Notes: a model not told the origin generated them from the sequence alone. Positions 33,100-42,279 are shown, counted from the stretch's first letter. The stretch: 64,000 nt of DNA from Clostridia bacterium (GCA_017631855.1 JAGBSP010000023.1:1-64000), one strand, 5' to 3'. Translations and numbers: made by a program.

Positions 33100-33900
33100 T
33101 TACTTGCCGAGCTGCTCCAGAACGAGCTTGGTGATCATAGCAACGGTATCAGCGTCAGCACCCTTCGTGCCGCAGCTACCGCCGCAACCGTGACAGCTGG
33201 GCTTGCCTGCCTGAGCGTTGGGGCAAACGTCTGCGGGGTGCTTACCCTTCAGACCGAACTGACGGCGAATTTCGTACAGTCTCTGAACCTGAGCGTCGGT
33301 GAGCTGCTTGGGTCCGCCAAGAACCTTGGACTGGTACAGAAGCTGTGCATAGAACTCAAGCGACTCCATCTTGTGGTATGCGCTCAGAAGCGAATCCGAG
33401 AAGGAAAGTGCGCCGTGGTTTGCAAGCAGAACTGCATCGTAGTGCTGCAGGTACTTCGAAACTGCGTCCGGAATCTCCTCGGTCGAGGGCGTGCCGTACT
33501 CAGCGATCGGAACACAACCAAGGAAGATAACTGCCTCGGGCATGATCGGCTCGGTCAGCGGAATTCCTGCAATTGCAAAGGACGTAGCGTACAGGGGGTG
33601 TGCGTGAACGACCGACTGAACGTCAGGACGCTCCTTGTAAACTCTCATGTGCATCTTGATTTCGGAAGAGGGCTTGAAGTTGCCGTTTGCCTGAATTACC
33701 TTACCGTTTGCGTCTACCTTACAGATGTACTCGGGGGTCATGAAGCCCTTCGATACGCCCGTGGGGGTGCAGAGGAATTCGTTGTCGTTCAGCTTTACGG
33801 AAATGTTACCGTCGTTGGATGCAACCATTCCCTTGTTGTAGATGCGCTTACCAATGTCGCAAATCTGTTTTTTGATTTCGTACTCGTTGACCATTGCCAT
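33100..33900 (-). CDS. fucA: Class II aldolase (L-fuculose/rhamnulose-phosphate type) with C-terminal encapsulation peptide
   Basis: 266 residues. It cleaves L-fuculose-1-phosphate, and possibly L-rhamnulose-1-phosphate, to DHAP and L-lactaldehyde. Zinc ligands are His99 and His101 (HAHPLYA) and His162 (ANHGA), with Glu80 as probable acid/base. Residues 221-248 form a linker with four cysteines (Cys226, 236, 239, 243), and residues 249-266 (ADTVAMITKLVLEQLGK) are an amphipathic C-terminal encapsulation helix. The aldolase gene marks the microcompartment as fucose/rhamnose type. Confidence 0.92.
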   Translation of the reverse strand: MAMVNEYEIKKQICDIGKRIYNKGMVASNDGNISVKLNDNEFLCTPTGVSKGFMTPEYICKVDANGKVIQANGNFKPSSEIKMHMRVYKERPDVQSVVHAHPLYATSFAIAGIPLTEPIMPEAVIFLGCVPIAEYGTPSTEEIPDAVSKYLQHYDAVLLANHGALSFSDSLLSAYHKMESLEFYAQLLYQSKVLGGPKQLTDAQVQRLYEIRRQFGLKGKHPADVCPNAQAGKPSCHGCGGSCGTKGADADTVAMITKLVLEQLGK

Positions 33901-33950
33901 AATTTTGTTCTCCTTTTGTAAATATAAAATATTTTTTACGTTTTGTTATA

Positions 33951-34376
33951 TTAGCCCTGCTTTCGCAGATAAGCCCGTAATTGTTCCACACCCTCTCCGG
34001 TGTGCGAGTTGATCGGGAAAATTTTTTCACAGCCCGAAAGCCGCAACCAATTCGCCGCCCTCTCGGGGGACGCCCGATCGATTTTGGTGACGATCCCGAT
34101 CACGTCACGGTTGACCATACAGGTGATGTTCGGCGGGAAGAGCGAATAATCGTCGTCCGCCGCAATCAGAAGCGCTACCACGTCTGCCTCGTACGAGTAG
34201 ATGGCAAGCGCCGCCCCAAGGCCGTGGACCTCGGCGTACTCTCCTGGGGAATCAATGAGCCAGTCCCCATAGAGCATGTACTGCGTTTTGACGTATCGGA
34301 TCTCCTCGCCGCGAAGCGCCTGTGTCAGCGTGGTTTTTCCCACACCGTGCCGACCGACGAGAAGCGTTTTTTTCAT
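33951..34376 (-). CDS. EutP/PduV-like small GTPase-fold protein
   Basis: 141 residues with P-loop GRHGVGKTT, G3-like DSPGEY and G4 TKID. EutP/PduV proteins accompany microcompartment operons; PduV has been linked to positioning of the compartment. The start at 34376 puts the P-loop at the N-terminus as in the family; a longer in-frame start at 34409 would overlap the upstream gene. Directly follows the EutS-like shell gene. Confidence 0.85.
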   Translation of the reverse strand: MKKTLLVGRHGVGKTTLTQALRGEEIRYVKTQYMLYGDWLIDSPGEYAEVHGLGAALAIYSYEADVVALLIAADDDYSLFPPNITCMVNRDVIGIVTKIDRASPERAANWLRLSGCEKIFPINSHTGEGVEQLRAYLRKQG

Positions 34377-34387
34377 TTGCGAGTTCG

Positions 34388-34741
34388 TCAGGTTTTCGTG
34401 ATCTTGCATACCGTAAACCCAAGCGTTTCCTCGGCGTACTGTACCACCGCGTGAAGCGAGGCGTCGACCTCGGAATAGGTTCCCGTCAGAATCACCGTGC
34501 CGCTGAAGCGGTCGACAAATCCGAGCTGTGCGCCCGAGGATTTGATCGCGATGTCTCCTGCGATGATCGCGGTTTCGGCGGGGCTGACCGTCAGAATTCC
34601 GATCGCCGACTTGGAATACTCCACCGCGGGATCGAGTCCCAGCTTCTTATAGAGGATCTCGTCGGGGTTGGCGATAATGTGCGCTAGCGTAATCTGCTTA
34701 CCCGGAACAAGCTCCTGAATAATTCTTTGTTTTTCCTGCAT
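34388..34741 (-). CDS. eutS: Circularly permuted BMC-H shell protein (EutS/PduU type)
   Basis: 117 residues. RIIQELVPGKQITLAHIIA at the N-terminus and GFVDRFSGTVILTG are clear EutS/PduU signatures; the permuted fold carries a small beta-barrel that covers the pore. It lies between the activase and the EutP-like gene, 3 bases after the activase stop. Confidence 0.93.
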   Translation of the reverse strand: MQEKQRIIQELVPGKQITLAHIIANPDEILYKKLGLDPAVEYSKSAIGILTVSPAETAIIAGDIAIKSSGAQLGFVDRFSGTVILTGTYSEVDASLHAVVQYAEETLGFTVCKITKT

Positions 34742-34744
34742 TGC

Positions 34745-35539
34745 TTACCCTCCGATCTGTCCCTTGAGTCCGACGCGCTCTACCACCGAAAGAAGCGTTT
34801 GCATTTTCTCTTTCGTCGGCGGCTCGATGTGCGCCATCGTGTAGGTCCGTCCGAGTCCCGCATACTTGTCCGATCCGATTCGGTGATACGGCAAAAGATG
34901 CATTTCCCTGACCGTACCGAGCGACTTTGCAAATTCGGCAATCGACCGAATATCGCTCTCGGTATCGTTGAAGGTGGGAATCACGGGCGTTCTCACGACA
35001 AGGCAATTCGCTTCCTTAGCGATCTGCCTTGCGTTCTCAAGGATCTTCGCGTTATCGCGCGTGGTAAATTCCTTGTGCTTTTCTCCGTCCACGTGCTTGA
35101 TGTCCATCAGCACGGTGTCGACGTACGGCAGGAGTCGTCGGATCACGTCCATCTCGGCGTATCCCGTCGTTTCGATAGCGGTGGAAATTCCCATTTCCTT
35201 TGCCGCCCGAAGCAGAGCCTCCGAAAATTCAGGTTGCCAGAGGCATTCTCCGCCCGAGAGCGTCATTCCGCCAAAGCCCGAGCGTCGGTAGTACACGCGA
35301 TCGCGGGCAATCTCCTCTAAGACCTCCCCGACCGTCACGTCGCGTCCGACGAGCTTGGTCACGCCGCCCTGCACCATATTTTCAAAGTGCCATTCCTGCG
35401 ATTCGGGATTACAGCACCACCGACACCGCAAGGGACATCCCTTGAGAAAGACGATCGTGCGCACCCCCGGTCCGTCGTGGATCGAAAAGCGTTGGATGTT
35501 AAAAATTCTGCCCTTCGTTTCCAGATAGGATTGTTCCAT
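34745..35539 (-). CDS. Propanediol dehydratase activating enzyme (radical SAM)
   Basis: 264 residues. FSIHDGPGVRTIVFLKGC precedes CPLRCRWC (CX3CX2C), followed by GGMTLSGGE. Unlike the activases at 14257 and 21979, it has no ferredoxin-like insert between the SAM cluster and the GGE motif. It should install the glycyl radical on the dehydratase encoded 21 bases upstream in the same operon. Confidence 0.92.
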   Translation of the reverse strand: MEQSYLETKGRIFNIQRFSIHDGPGVRTIVFLKGCPLRCRWCCNPESQEWHFENMVQGGVTKLVGRDVTVGEVLEEIARDRVYYRRSGFGGMTLSGGECLWQPEFSEALLRAAKEMGISTAIETTGYAEMDVIRRLLPYVDTVLMDIKHVDGEKHKEFTTRDNAKILENARQIAKEANCLVVRTPVIPTFNDTESDIRSIAEFAKSLGTVREMHLLPYHRIGSDKYAGLGRTYTMAHIEPPTKEKMQTLLSVVERVGLKGQIGG

Positions 35540-35560
35540 AAAACTCTCTCAACCGTCCTC

Positions 35561-38086
35561 TCAGAATCCTTGCTGCTCGGTTCGGTTGATGATATCCTCC
35601 TGAAGTCCCTTGGACAGCGTGGTGAACAGGGCAGAATATCCTGCCACTCTGACAACCAAGGACTTGTATTTTTCAGGATGCTTTTGCGCATCACGCAGGG
35701 TTTCGCGGCTGACCACGTTAAACTGCATGTGGCTTCCCTTTTGGTCGAAATAGCCGCGAACGAGCGCCGCAAAGCTTTCCAGACCACTCCGTCCTTCGAG
35801 TGCCGAAGGATGGAATTTCATATTAAAGAGCGTACCGTTCGAGGCGATGTAGTGGTCGAGCCTCGATACCGAGTTTGCCGATGCCGTCGGACCCTTGACG
35901 TCGCGTCCCGCCGCGGGAGAAACTCCGTCGGCAATCGGTGTAAAGGCAAGTCGTCCGTCAGGCGTTGCTCCCGTCTGCGCACCAAGCGGTACGTTTGCGG
36001 ATACGGGATAAAGTCCTGCTTGGAAAATACCGCCGCGAGGATTCTTGTAGCTCTCCATCGGCTTCGTGTAGGTATATGCCATTTCGCGAGCAAACAGGTC
36101 GATCTCATCCTCGTCGTTTCCGAATTTCGGAAGCGCCTGAATGTCGGCAAGAAGTGCCGCGTATTGCTTCTTCTCTTCGTCGGACGCTTTGTTTGCCTTC
36201 ACCGTGGTGTATACCGTCTTGATATCCTCCTCGGTCAGCTCCTTGCCCGATGCAACGATCGATGCCGCCACTTGCGCAGTCAGCTTTGCCGCCATCTGCG
36301 AATCCATTTCCTGACCGAAGTTTGCGTCAAGTGCTTTCTTGAAGAAGCCGAGCGTGTATTTCTTATCTTCAAACACAAGCTTCTTCACCGCGTACATACC
36401 GTCGGTGACGTTCGCAATACCGAAGCCCTGCGGTCCTGTGAAGTTGTAAATCGCTCCACCCTCCTGCAGGCTCTTTCCGCGTCCGATGCAATCCTCAACC
36501 ATCGAGGATTGGAACGGCAGCGGGCAACGCTCGGCGTGTGCTACGTCAATCGCGTTGTCGGCGTTGACCAACAGCTCAATAAAGTAATTCATCTGTGCAC
36601 GGTAAGCGTTCTCGAATTCCTCGTAGGTGCGCATCGTTTCGACCTCACCCGTGCGAGGACCAATCTGCACTCCCTTGTCCTTACCGTTCGAGAAGACAAG
36701 CTCCAGCGGACGGCACATATTGAAGAATGCCGCGTCGTGCCAACCGTCGGTCTTTGCCGCCTTTTGCGGCTCCACGCAACCGATGATGTTATAATCTCTT
36801 GCATCCTCAAGTGTCAGTCCTCTGCTCTGCAGCGCGGGAATGATTACCTCGTCGTTGTAGTATGCGGGGAATCCGATGCCCGTTCTCGTCAGCTCTGCCG
36901 CGCGAATGAGAAATTCGTGCGGTGTGCCGTTCCAAACTCGTACCGAGAAGGACGGCTGAGGCAGGAAGACGTGCTCGGTTGCCGTGACCGACATAAACGA
37001 AAGATCGTTGGTCGCGTCGCGCCCGTACTTGTCCTGACCGCCCGCAATCAGATTCTGGAAGAGGCTGTATCCCGCAAAGCCCTCGGCAGAAGCCGCGTCA
37101 CGAACCTTGTTGAGGTCGTTGAGCTTGACCCAGATGCAGTCCATCAGCTCCTGCGCTTCTTCGCGCGTCAGCTTGCCTGCATCGAGGTCCTTTTTATAAT
37201 AAGGATACATATATTGGTCAAAGCGTCCGGGCGAGATCGAATGTCCGCTCGACTCGATCTGCAGAAGCATCTGCACAAACCAGAAGGACTGGCACGCCTC
37301 GCGGAAGCTCTTTGCTCCGTACTCGGGAACCTCACGGCAGACCGCCGCGATCTCCTCAAGCTCTTTTCTGCGACGAACGTCCGCTGTCGTCTTTGCCATT
37401 TGCGCCGCAAGCTCGGAATATCTCTTCGCATACGCGATTGCCGCCTCACAGCTCATGATCACCGCGTCAAGAAAATGACTTCTCTTGGCAAAATCGGCAT
37501 CTCCCGCAGAGAGCTTTGCACGCGCATCCTTTGCTTCCTTAATAATACCGCGATAACCGACGGCAAGCACCTTCGGATAGTCGACCGTCAGGTGACCGAT
37601 GCCGTTATAGAAGTAGTTACCGGGAGTAAACATTCCGTGATCGATTGCAATCTTTGCCGCATCGGTCATATACGAGGTAGCAAGCTCGCTGGTCGTTTTT
37701 CCCTTCCAGTACTTGTACACCTTGGAAAGCGTCTGCTTCGTTTCCTCCGAGATGTAGAACGGATCTGCCGTTCTTGTTTCCACCGTATCAAATTCAGATT
37801 CCAACCACTCAAAGGAGTACTCGGGAAATACCTGACATCCTCTGGGTGCTCTCGTTGCCGCACCGACGATCAGCTCATTCTCGCGAATGACGATCGGCAG
37901 ATGCTCGAGAATGTGGCGGAATGCCTTGGCACGGCGCGTGATGATCGGCTCTCCCTCGGTCGCCATATACGACTCGGTCAGGAGCACAGCGCGGTCTGCC
38001 TCGATCTGAGGCATCTTTTCGTAAAGCGCGTCGACCAGCTTTTGAATTCTCGGAGATTTTTCAATCGGCTCTGTATAGAACTTCAT
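35561..38086 (-). CDS. B12-independent 1,2-propanediol dehydratase (glycyl radical)
   Basis: 841 residues, the normal length of diol-dehydratase/CutC-type GREs. Thiyl Cys437 and Glu439 lie in IIGCVEPQ, Gly816 in RVAGYSALF, and [11 protein letters not shown] is standard. It turns 1,2-propanediol into propionaldehyde. The choice of propanediol over choline rests on context: fucose-type aldolase, EutS/PduS/PduT-like genes and FucI in the window. It is the first gene of the microcompartment operon. ATG at 38086 (GTG at 38089 possible) with AAAGGATGA upstream. No obvious encapsulation peptide. Confidence 0.9.
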   Translation of the reverse strand: MKFYTEPIEKSPRIQKLVDALYEKMPQIEADRAVLLTESYMATEGEPIITRRAKAFRHILEHLPIVIRENELIVGAATRAPRGCQVFPEYSFEWLESEFDTVETRTADPFYISEETKQTLSKVYKYWKGKTTSELATSYMTDAAKIAIDHGMFTPGNYFYNGIGHLTVDYPKVLAVGYRGIIKEAKDARAKLSAGDADFAKRSHFLDAVIMSCEAAIAYAKRYSELAAQMAKTTADVRRRKELEEIAAVCREVPEYGAKSFREACQSFWFVQMLLQIESSGHSISPGRFDQYMYPYYKKDLDAGKLTREEAQELMDCIWVKLNDLNKVRDAASAEGFAGYSLFQNLIAGGQDKYGRDATNDLSFMSVTATEHVFLPQPSFSVRVWNGTPHEFLIRAAELTRTGIGFPAYYNDEVIIPALQSRGLTLEDARDYNIIGCVEPQKAAKTDGWHDAAFFNMCRPLELVFSNGKDKGVQIGPRTGEVETMRTYEEFENAYRAQMNYFIELLVNADNAIDVAHAERCPLPFQSSMVEDCIGRGKSLQEGGAIYNFTGPQGFGIANVTDGMYAVKKLVFEDKKYTLGFFKKALDANFGQEMDSQMAAKLTAQVAASIVASGKELTEEDIKTVYTTVKANKASDEEKKQYAALLADIQALPKFGNDEDEIDLFAREMAYTYTKPMESYKNPRGGIFQAGLYPVSANVPLGAQTGATPDGRLAFTPIADGVSPAAGRDVKGPTASANSVSRLDHYIASNGTLFNMKFHPSALEGRSGLESFAALVRGYFDQKGSHMQFNVVSRETLRDAQKHPEKYKSLVVRVAGYSALFTTLSKGLQEDIINRTEQQGF

Positions 38087-38125
38087 CACAAATCATCCTT
38101 TCATTTGGTTTTTACAGAATATTTC

Positions 38126-38135
38126 AAAACGTTTT
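38126..38135. promoter_or_regulatory. Palindromic operator-like site in the microcompartment operon leader
   Basis: AAAACGTTTT is a perfect palindrome inside TTCAAAACGTTTTAAAA, 40 bases before the dehydratase start and about 105 bases downstream of the promoter. It matches the CcpA cre consensus at 10 of the 12 defined-ish positions but lacks the outer G and C, so the binding protein (CcpA, another LacI-type or the DeoR regulator) cannot be decided. Confidence 0.35.
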
Positions 38136-38245
38136 AAAAGAAAATCCCACAGAACCCGTCGTCCTGCACAGAAATTTACGATCTTTTTTGGCAAAAACAA
38201 CATAAAAGAACGCATTTTTTCAAAATTGCCTGATTTTCTATATAC

Positions 38246-38274
38246 ACTATACCACATTTCCCCATATTTGTCAA
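38246..38274 (-). promoter_or_regulatory. Strong promoter of the microcompartment operon
   Basis: Minus strand: perfect TTGACA (38269-38274), 17-base spacer, TATAGT (38246-38251). It leaves a leader of about 150 bases before the dehydratase. The gap 38087-38566 also holds the murD promoter; the AT-rich stretch 38280-38500 between them has A- and T-runs but no coding signal I can support. Confidence 0.8.
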
Positions 38275-38503
38275 GAGGTTTTCCTTTATTTTTTTGGAAT
38301 TTTGTTGTTTTTTCTTTGAATTCTTTCTTGGTTTTTTCTAAAAATCCGAAAAATCAGCCACTTTTGTTTACTAAAGTCCTCTGCTAAACAACAAAAACAA
38401 CAAAAAACCACAATTTTATTCTTGGTTTCAACCCAACCCCACATCCTCTTCCCACATCCCGTAAAAAAATCCCAAAAATCGCTACCAAAAAAGCAAAAAA
38501 GAC

Positions 38504-38532
38504 TTGCACGAAACCCAAAAAAACGATATAAT
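38504..38532 (+). promoter_or_regulatory. murD promoter
   Basis: TTGCAC (38504-38509), 17-base spacer, perfect TATAAT (38527-38532), 34 bases before the murD ATG. Confidence 0.75.
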
Positions 38533-38566
38533 ATAATTATGAAATTTTTCTCAAAGGAGTGTGTCT

Positions 38567-40018
38567 ATGAAACACGACCGCTTATTGCAATATATCCACG
38601 GACGGCACTGTGAAATCTTAGGTCTTGGCGTTTCCAATCTCCCCTTGGCGAAGGTCTTGTGCGAGCTTGGCGTCCAGCTGACGATCCGCGACAAAAAACC
38701 GCCCGAGGAGCTTCTCGGCGCAGAAGAGCTGATCGCGGGCGGTGTCGAGCTGATCACGGGCGAGGATGCCTTCGACCATCTTTCGGGCGAGCTGATCTTC
38801 CGCTCCCCCGGCATCCGTCCCGACCGAGCGGGACTTGCCGACGCGCTGGCACGCGGTACGGAGCTGACGAGTGAGATTGAGCTTTTTCTGAAGCTTACCG
38901 ATGCCGAAACCTTTGCTGTTACGGGAAGTGACGGAAAGACGACCTCAACGACACTGACGGGCAAATTTCTCACCGCAGAGGCAGAACGACGCGGCAAGGG
39001 CAAGGTTCTCGTGGGCGGCAACATCGGTGCGCCGCTGCTTGACCGACTCCCCTTGACCTCATCGGACGACCGCGCCGTAATGGAGCTCTCCAGCTTCCAG
39101 CTGATGACCGTGGATCGCGCCCCAAACTACTCCGCCATCACCAATCTCTCGCCCAATCACCTCGATTGGCACACGGGAATGGACGAATACCTCGAAGCAA
39201 AAAAGCATATCATCGGTGACAGTACGCTGCGTTTTGTCACGAACGCCGAATGCGAGGTCACCGCGCGTCTTGCCGAGAATCTTCGAGTGCAAAGAAACGG
39301 CGACGTGCCCGCCATCTATCTCTTCTCCTCCAAGCACTCCTCGTTTGCCGAGCTCTTCCCGAACGGCGCGGGCAAGGATGACCGCGCCATCTACGAGAAG
39401 GACGGTGCGATCGTGCTTTCGGACGGAACGGGCGAGATCCCGCTCTTGCAAGTATCCGAGATCCAAGTCCCTGGCAGACACAACGTTGAGAACTTTATGA
39501 CCGCCATTGGACTGACCTACGGCAGAGTCGACCCGTCGGTCTACACCTCGGTCGCACGCGAATTTCGCGGCGTAGAGCACCGTCTGGAACTCATTCGAAC
39601 GCTTCACGGTGTGGATTATTATAACAGCTCGATCGACTCCTCTCCCTCCCGCACGGCGGCGGCACTCTCGGCGCTCCGCGGACGCGACATCGTCATTATC
39701 TGCGGCGGTTACGATAAAAAGATCCCCTTCGAGCCGCTTGCCGAGGCACTCTGCCACACGGTTCGCGCCGTCGTACTGACGGGGCAAACGGGCGAGAAGA
39801 TCGAGCACGTGCTCCGCGCGCATCCCGACTACCGCGAGGGTGCTCCCGAGATCTATCGCGAGAGCGACTTTTTCGATGCCGTGAGCACCGCAAAGCGTGT
39901 CGCACGCGAGGGTGGCTGTGTGCTTCTCTCCCCCGCCTGCGCAAGCTTCGACGCTTTCAAAAACTTTGCCGAGCGCGGCAATACCTTCCGCGAAATCGTA
40001 AAAAACTTTGAAAATTAA
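38567..40018 (+). CDS. murD: UDP-N-acetylmuramoylalanine--D-glutamate ligase
   Basis: 483 residues, cytosolic ATP-dependent ligase that adds D-Glu to UDP-MurNAc-L-Ala in peptidoglycan synthesis. The ATP loop TGSDGKTTSTT is near residue 115; NLSPNHLDWH and YYNSSIDSSPS are family signatures. ATG at 38567 with AAGGAG seven bases before it. It stands alone rather than in the usual mur/fts cluster. Confidence 0.95.
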   Translation: MKHDRLLQYIHGRHCEILGLGVSNLPLAKVLCELGVQLTIRDKKPPEELLGAEELIAGGVELITGEDAFDHLSGELIFRSPGIRPDRAGLADALARGTELTSEIELFLKLTDAETFAVTGSDGKTTSTTLTGKFLTAEAERRGKGKVLVGGNIGAPLLDRLPLTSSDDRAVMELSSFQLMTVDRAPNYSAITNLSPNHLDWHTGMDEYLEAKKHIIGDSTLRFVTNAECEVTARLAENLRVQRNGDVPAIYLFSSKHSSFAELFPNGAGKDDRAIYEKDGAIVLSDGTGEIPLLQVSEIQVPGRHNVENFMTAIGLTYGRVDPSVYTSVAREFRGVEHRLELIRTLHGVDYYNSSIDSSPSRTAAALSALRGRDIVIICGGYDKKIPFEPLAEALCHTVRAVVLTGQTGEKIEHVLRAHPDYREGAPEIYRESDFFDAVSTAKRVAREGGCVLLSPACASFDAFKNFAERGNTFREIVKNFEN

Positions 40019-40089
40019 CAATTTACGATAGATATCGCCCCCAAAAACTGTTATAATGGATCTATCAAACGAAAGGAATCCCTATAATT

Positions 40090-41103
40090 ATGATGAAAAA
40101 AATCACGGCGCTGGCGCTGGCTTTGCTCCTTTGTGCCATCTGCCTGCTCTCGACCGCCTGCTCCCAAAAGAAGGACGGAATTCCCGAAGGAATGAAATCG
40201 GCAACCGTCAGCGGAGAGCCGTTTATTCTCTACGTTCCCGAATCCTGGACCGATAATACGACCAGCGGCATTTCGAGCGCTTACTACGCATCGAACGACA
40301 CCATTCTTGTCAGCGCGCGCTACTTCACTCCCGCCGACAAAGAAATGACGATCGACGATTATATCGACGGTTGCGCCGAGCGCTACGAAGAAATACTCGG
40401 AAGCTATTCGCAGACCGAGCGCGGACCTGCCCTGCTCGGCACCGAAAACGCAGTCAAGCTTTCCTATACGATGGTCAAGAACGACGTCGCGTATGCTTGC
40501 TTCCAGATCACCGCGATCTACCGCGGAGATCTGATCTCGCTCTACGGCTACTGCCCCACAGAGCTCTATGAGGCAAGAACCGAGGATTACGACAAGATTG
40601 CTTCAGAATTTGTTTTCTGTGAGAAAACCGATCCCAACGGCGCCGAGATGACCGATAACAAGACCCCCGACGGAATGAAGATTGCTTCTGCCGACCACCT
40701 CGAATACCGTCTGTACGTTCCCAAGACGTGGATCTGCGATCCCGAAAGCGGACGGAGCGAGGCGTACTATCCCGAAAGCGAAAAATCCAACGTATCGCTG
40801 ACCTCTTACTCTCCCTCCGAATCGATCTCGGTTAAGGATTACTTTGCCGACTGCGAGGAAGAATACAAGACGGTGCTCCCCGAATACGAGCGCCTTTCCG
40901 AGGAAGAAACGACGGTTGCCGACCGCCTCGCCTACTCCTTCGTCTACCGTACGGTGGTCGACGGCGTGGAATTCAAAATGATGCAAACCGTCTTTACCTA
41001 CAACGAAATCATCTATTCGCTGACCTATACGGCGATTGCCGACAGCTTTGATACCCACCTTGAGGACGTGGAAGCAATGCTTTCCGCCTTCCGTTTCCGA
41101 TAA
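40090..41103 (+). CDS. Lipoprotein with two PsbP/DcrB-like modules
   Basis: 337 residues. The signal peptide ends in lipobox LSTAC (Cys about residue 23), so it is a membrane-anchored lipoprotein facing outward. Two similar modules follow, about 35-175 and 200-337, each starting with a YVPESW/YVPKTW strand, then SxAYY and D(Y/F)..C..(E/R)Y. They resemble the PsbP/DcrB fold. No catalytic residues are seen. A TATAAT at 40052-40057 may be its promoter. It is followed 6 bases later by the cysteine desulfurase gene. Related to the lipoprotein at 42322. Confidence 0.7.
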   Translation: MMKKITALALALLLCAICLLSTACSQKKDGIPEGMKSATVSGEPFILYVPESWTDNTTSGISSAYYASNDTILVSARYFTPADKEMTIDDYIDGCAERYEEILGSYSQTERGPALLGTENAVKLSYTMVKNDVAYACFQITAIYRGDLISLYGYCPTELYEARTEDYDKIASEFVFCEKTDPNGAEMTDNKTPDGMKIASADHLEYRLYVPKTWICDPESGRSEAYYPESEKSNVSLTSYSPSESISVKDYFADCEEEYKTVLPEYERLSEEETTVADRLAYSFVYRTVVDGVEFKMMQTVFTYNEIIYSLTYTAIADSFDTHLEDVEAMLSAFRFR

Positions 41104-41109
41104 GCCGAA

Positions 41110-42279
41110 ATGAGTATGTCTATTTATCTTGACAACAGCGCCACAACGCCGCTCTCGGAGGCGGCAAAGGAAGCGCTCCGCTCCGCCATAGAATGCTACG
41201 GCAATCCCTCTTCCCTGCACAGCGCGGGACAGAGCGCCGAAAAGCTTCTTGAGGCGGCACGCGAGCAGGTGCTTTTAGGACTTGGACTCCGTCCGAGACA
41301 GAAGGACGGCGTGCTCGTCTTTACAGGCTCGGGCACCGAGGCAACCGCCCTCGCTCTACTCGGTACGGCATACGCCAAAAAGCGACGCGAATCCAACCGC
41401 ATTCTCACCACCGACTCGGAGCATCCCTCGGTGTCAAGAGTGATGGATCGCCTCTCGGAAAACGGCTTTGAGGTAATTCGTCTTTCCACAAAGAAAGGTA
41501 TCATCGACCAAGCAGAGCTTGAGAAAGCCTTGGAGAAGCCCATCTTCCTCGCTTCCTTTATGCTCGTCAACAACGAAACGGGCGCCATCTATCCCGTCGG
41601 AGAGATGTTCCGCGCCATCAAAGCAAAATATCCCGACGCGATCACGCACTGTGACGCCGTGCAGGGCTTTATGAAAACCCCCTTTACTCCCGGGACACTT
41701 TGCGCCGACCTCATCACGGTCAGCGCCCACAAGCTCCACGCCCCGAAGGGTGTGGGCGCACTCTATATCGACGCCAAATTGATCAAAGCAAAAAAGATCA
41801 TCCCCGTCCTTGACGGCGGCGGTCAGGAGGGCGGACTCCGCTCGGGTACCGAAAATATGCTCGGCATCGTTGCCTTCGGAGCATCGGTTGCAGAGCTTCG
41901 ACAGAACAAGTCCGAAATTTCGGCGCACGTGGAAGCGCTCCGCGCCTATGCCGACGAGAAGCTCTCAAGCCTTGATCTCCGCATCAACCGCGTGGGCGGA
42001 AATGCGCTCCCCTATATCATCAATATCACCCTGCCCGACATCAAGAGCGAAACGATGCTGCACGCGCTCTCTGCCGACGGAATTTTCGTTTCCAGCGGCT
42101 CGGCGTGCTCCTCCCATTCGCATCATCCGAGCGAGAGTCTCGTCGCCTTCGGACTTAGTCCGCACGAAGCCGATTGCTCTCTTCGCATTAGCCTTTCACG
42201 TTATAACACAACCGAGGAGATCGACGCGCTCTGCGCTTCTCTGCAAAAGAACATCGCTCGTCTGGTCAAGATCCGATAA
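41110..42279 (+). CDS. Cysteine desulfurase (NifS/IscS-like)
   Basis: 389 residues, PLP-dependent, taking sulfur from cysteine for Fe-S clusters or thio-modification. IYLDNSATTPLS is the N-terminal signature, SAHKLHAPKG has the PLP lysine and SGSACSS the persulfide cysteine on a short loop. No IscU-like scaffold or ThiI follows; it is flanked by two lipoprotein genes, so its sulfur acceptor is unclear. The many Fe-S radical enzymes in the window would use such a supply. Confidence 0.92.
   Translation: MSMSIYLDNSATTPLSEAAKEALRSAIECYGNPSSLHSAGQSAEKLLEAAREQVLLGLGLRPRQKDGVLVFTGSGTEATALALLGTAYAKKRRESNRILTTDSEHPSVSRVMDRLSENGFEVIRLSTKKGIIDQAELEKALEKPIFLASFMLVNNETGAIYPVGEMFRAIKAKYPDAITHCDAVQGFMKTPFTPGTLCADLITVSAHKLHAPKGVGALYIDAKLIKAKKIIPVLDGGGQEGGLRSGTENMLGIVAFGASVAELRQNKSEISAHVEALRAYADEKLSSLDLRINRVGGNALPYIINITLPDIKSETMLHALSADGIFVSSGSACSSHSHHPSESLVAFGLSPHEADCSLRISLSRYNTTEEIDALCASLQKNIARLVKIR

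Noticed and set aside
35561..38086. Choline TMA-lyase (CutC) assignment for the microcompartment GRE
   Set aside because: The motifs alone do not separate the two families, but the operon has a fucose-type aldolase, PduS/PduT/EutS-like genes and no choline-utilisation genes, so propanediol dehydratase fits better.
35387..38137. A very long open frame on the plus strand opposite the propanediol dehydratase gene (and similar antisense frames at 22914-25052 and 17243-18985)
   Set aside because: The minus- or plus-strand gene opposite is a clear, full-length conserved enzyme; the antisense frames have no recognisable domains or ribosome sites and follow from codon bias.
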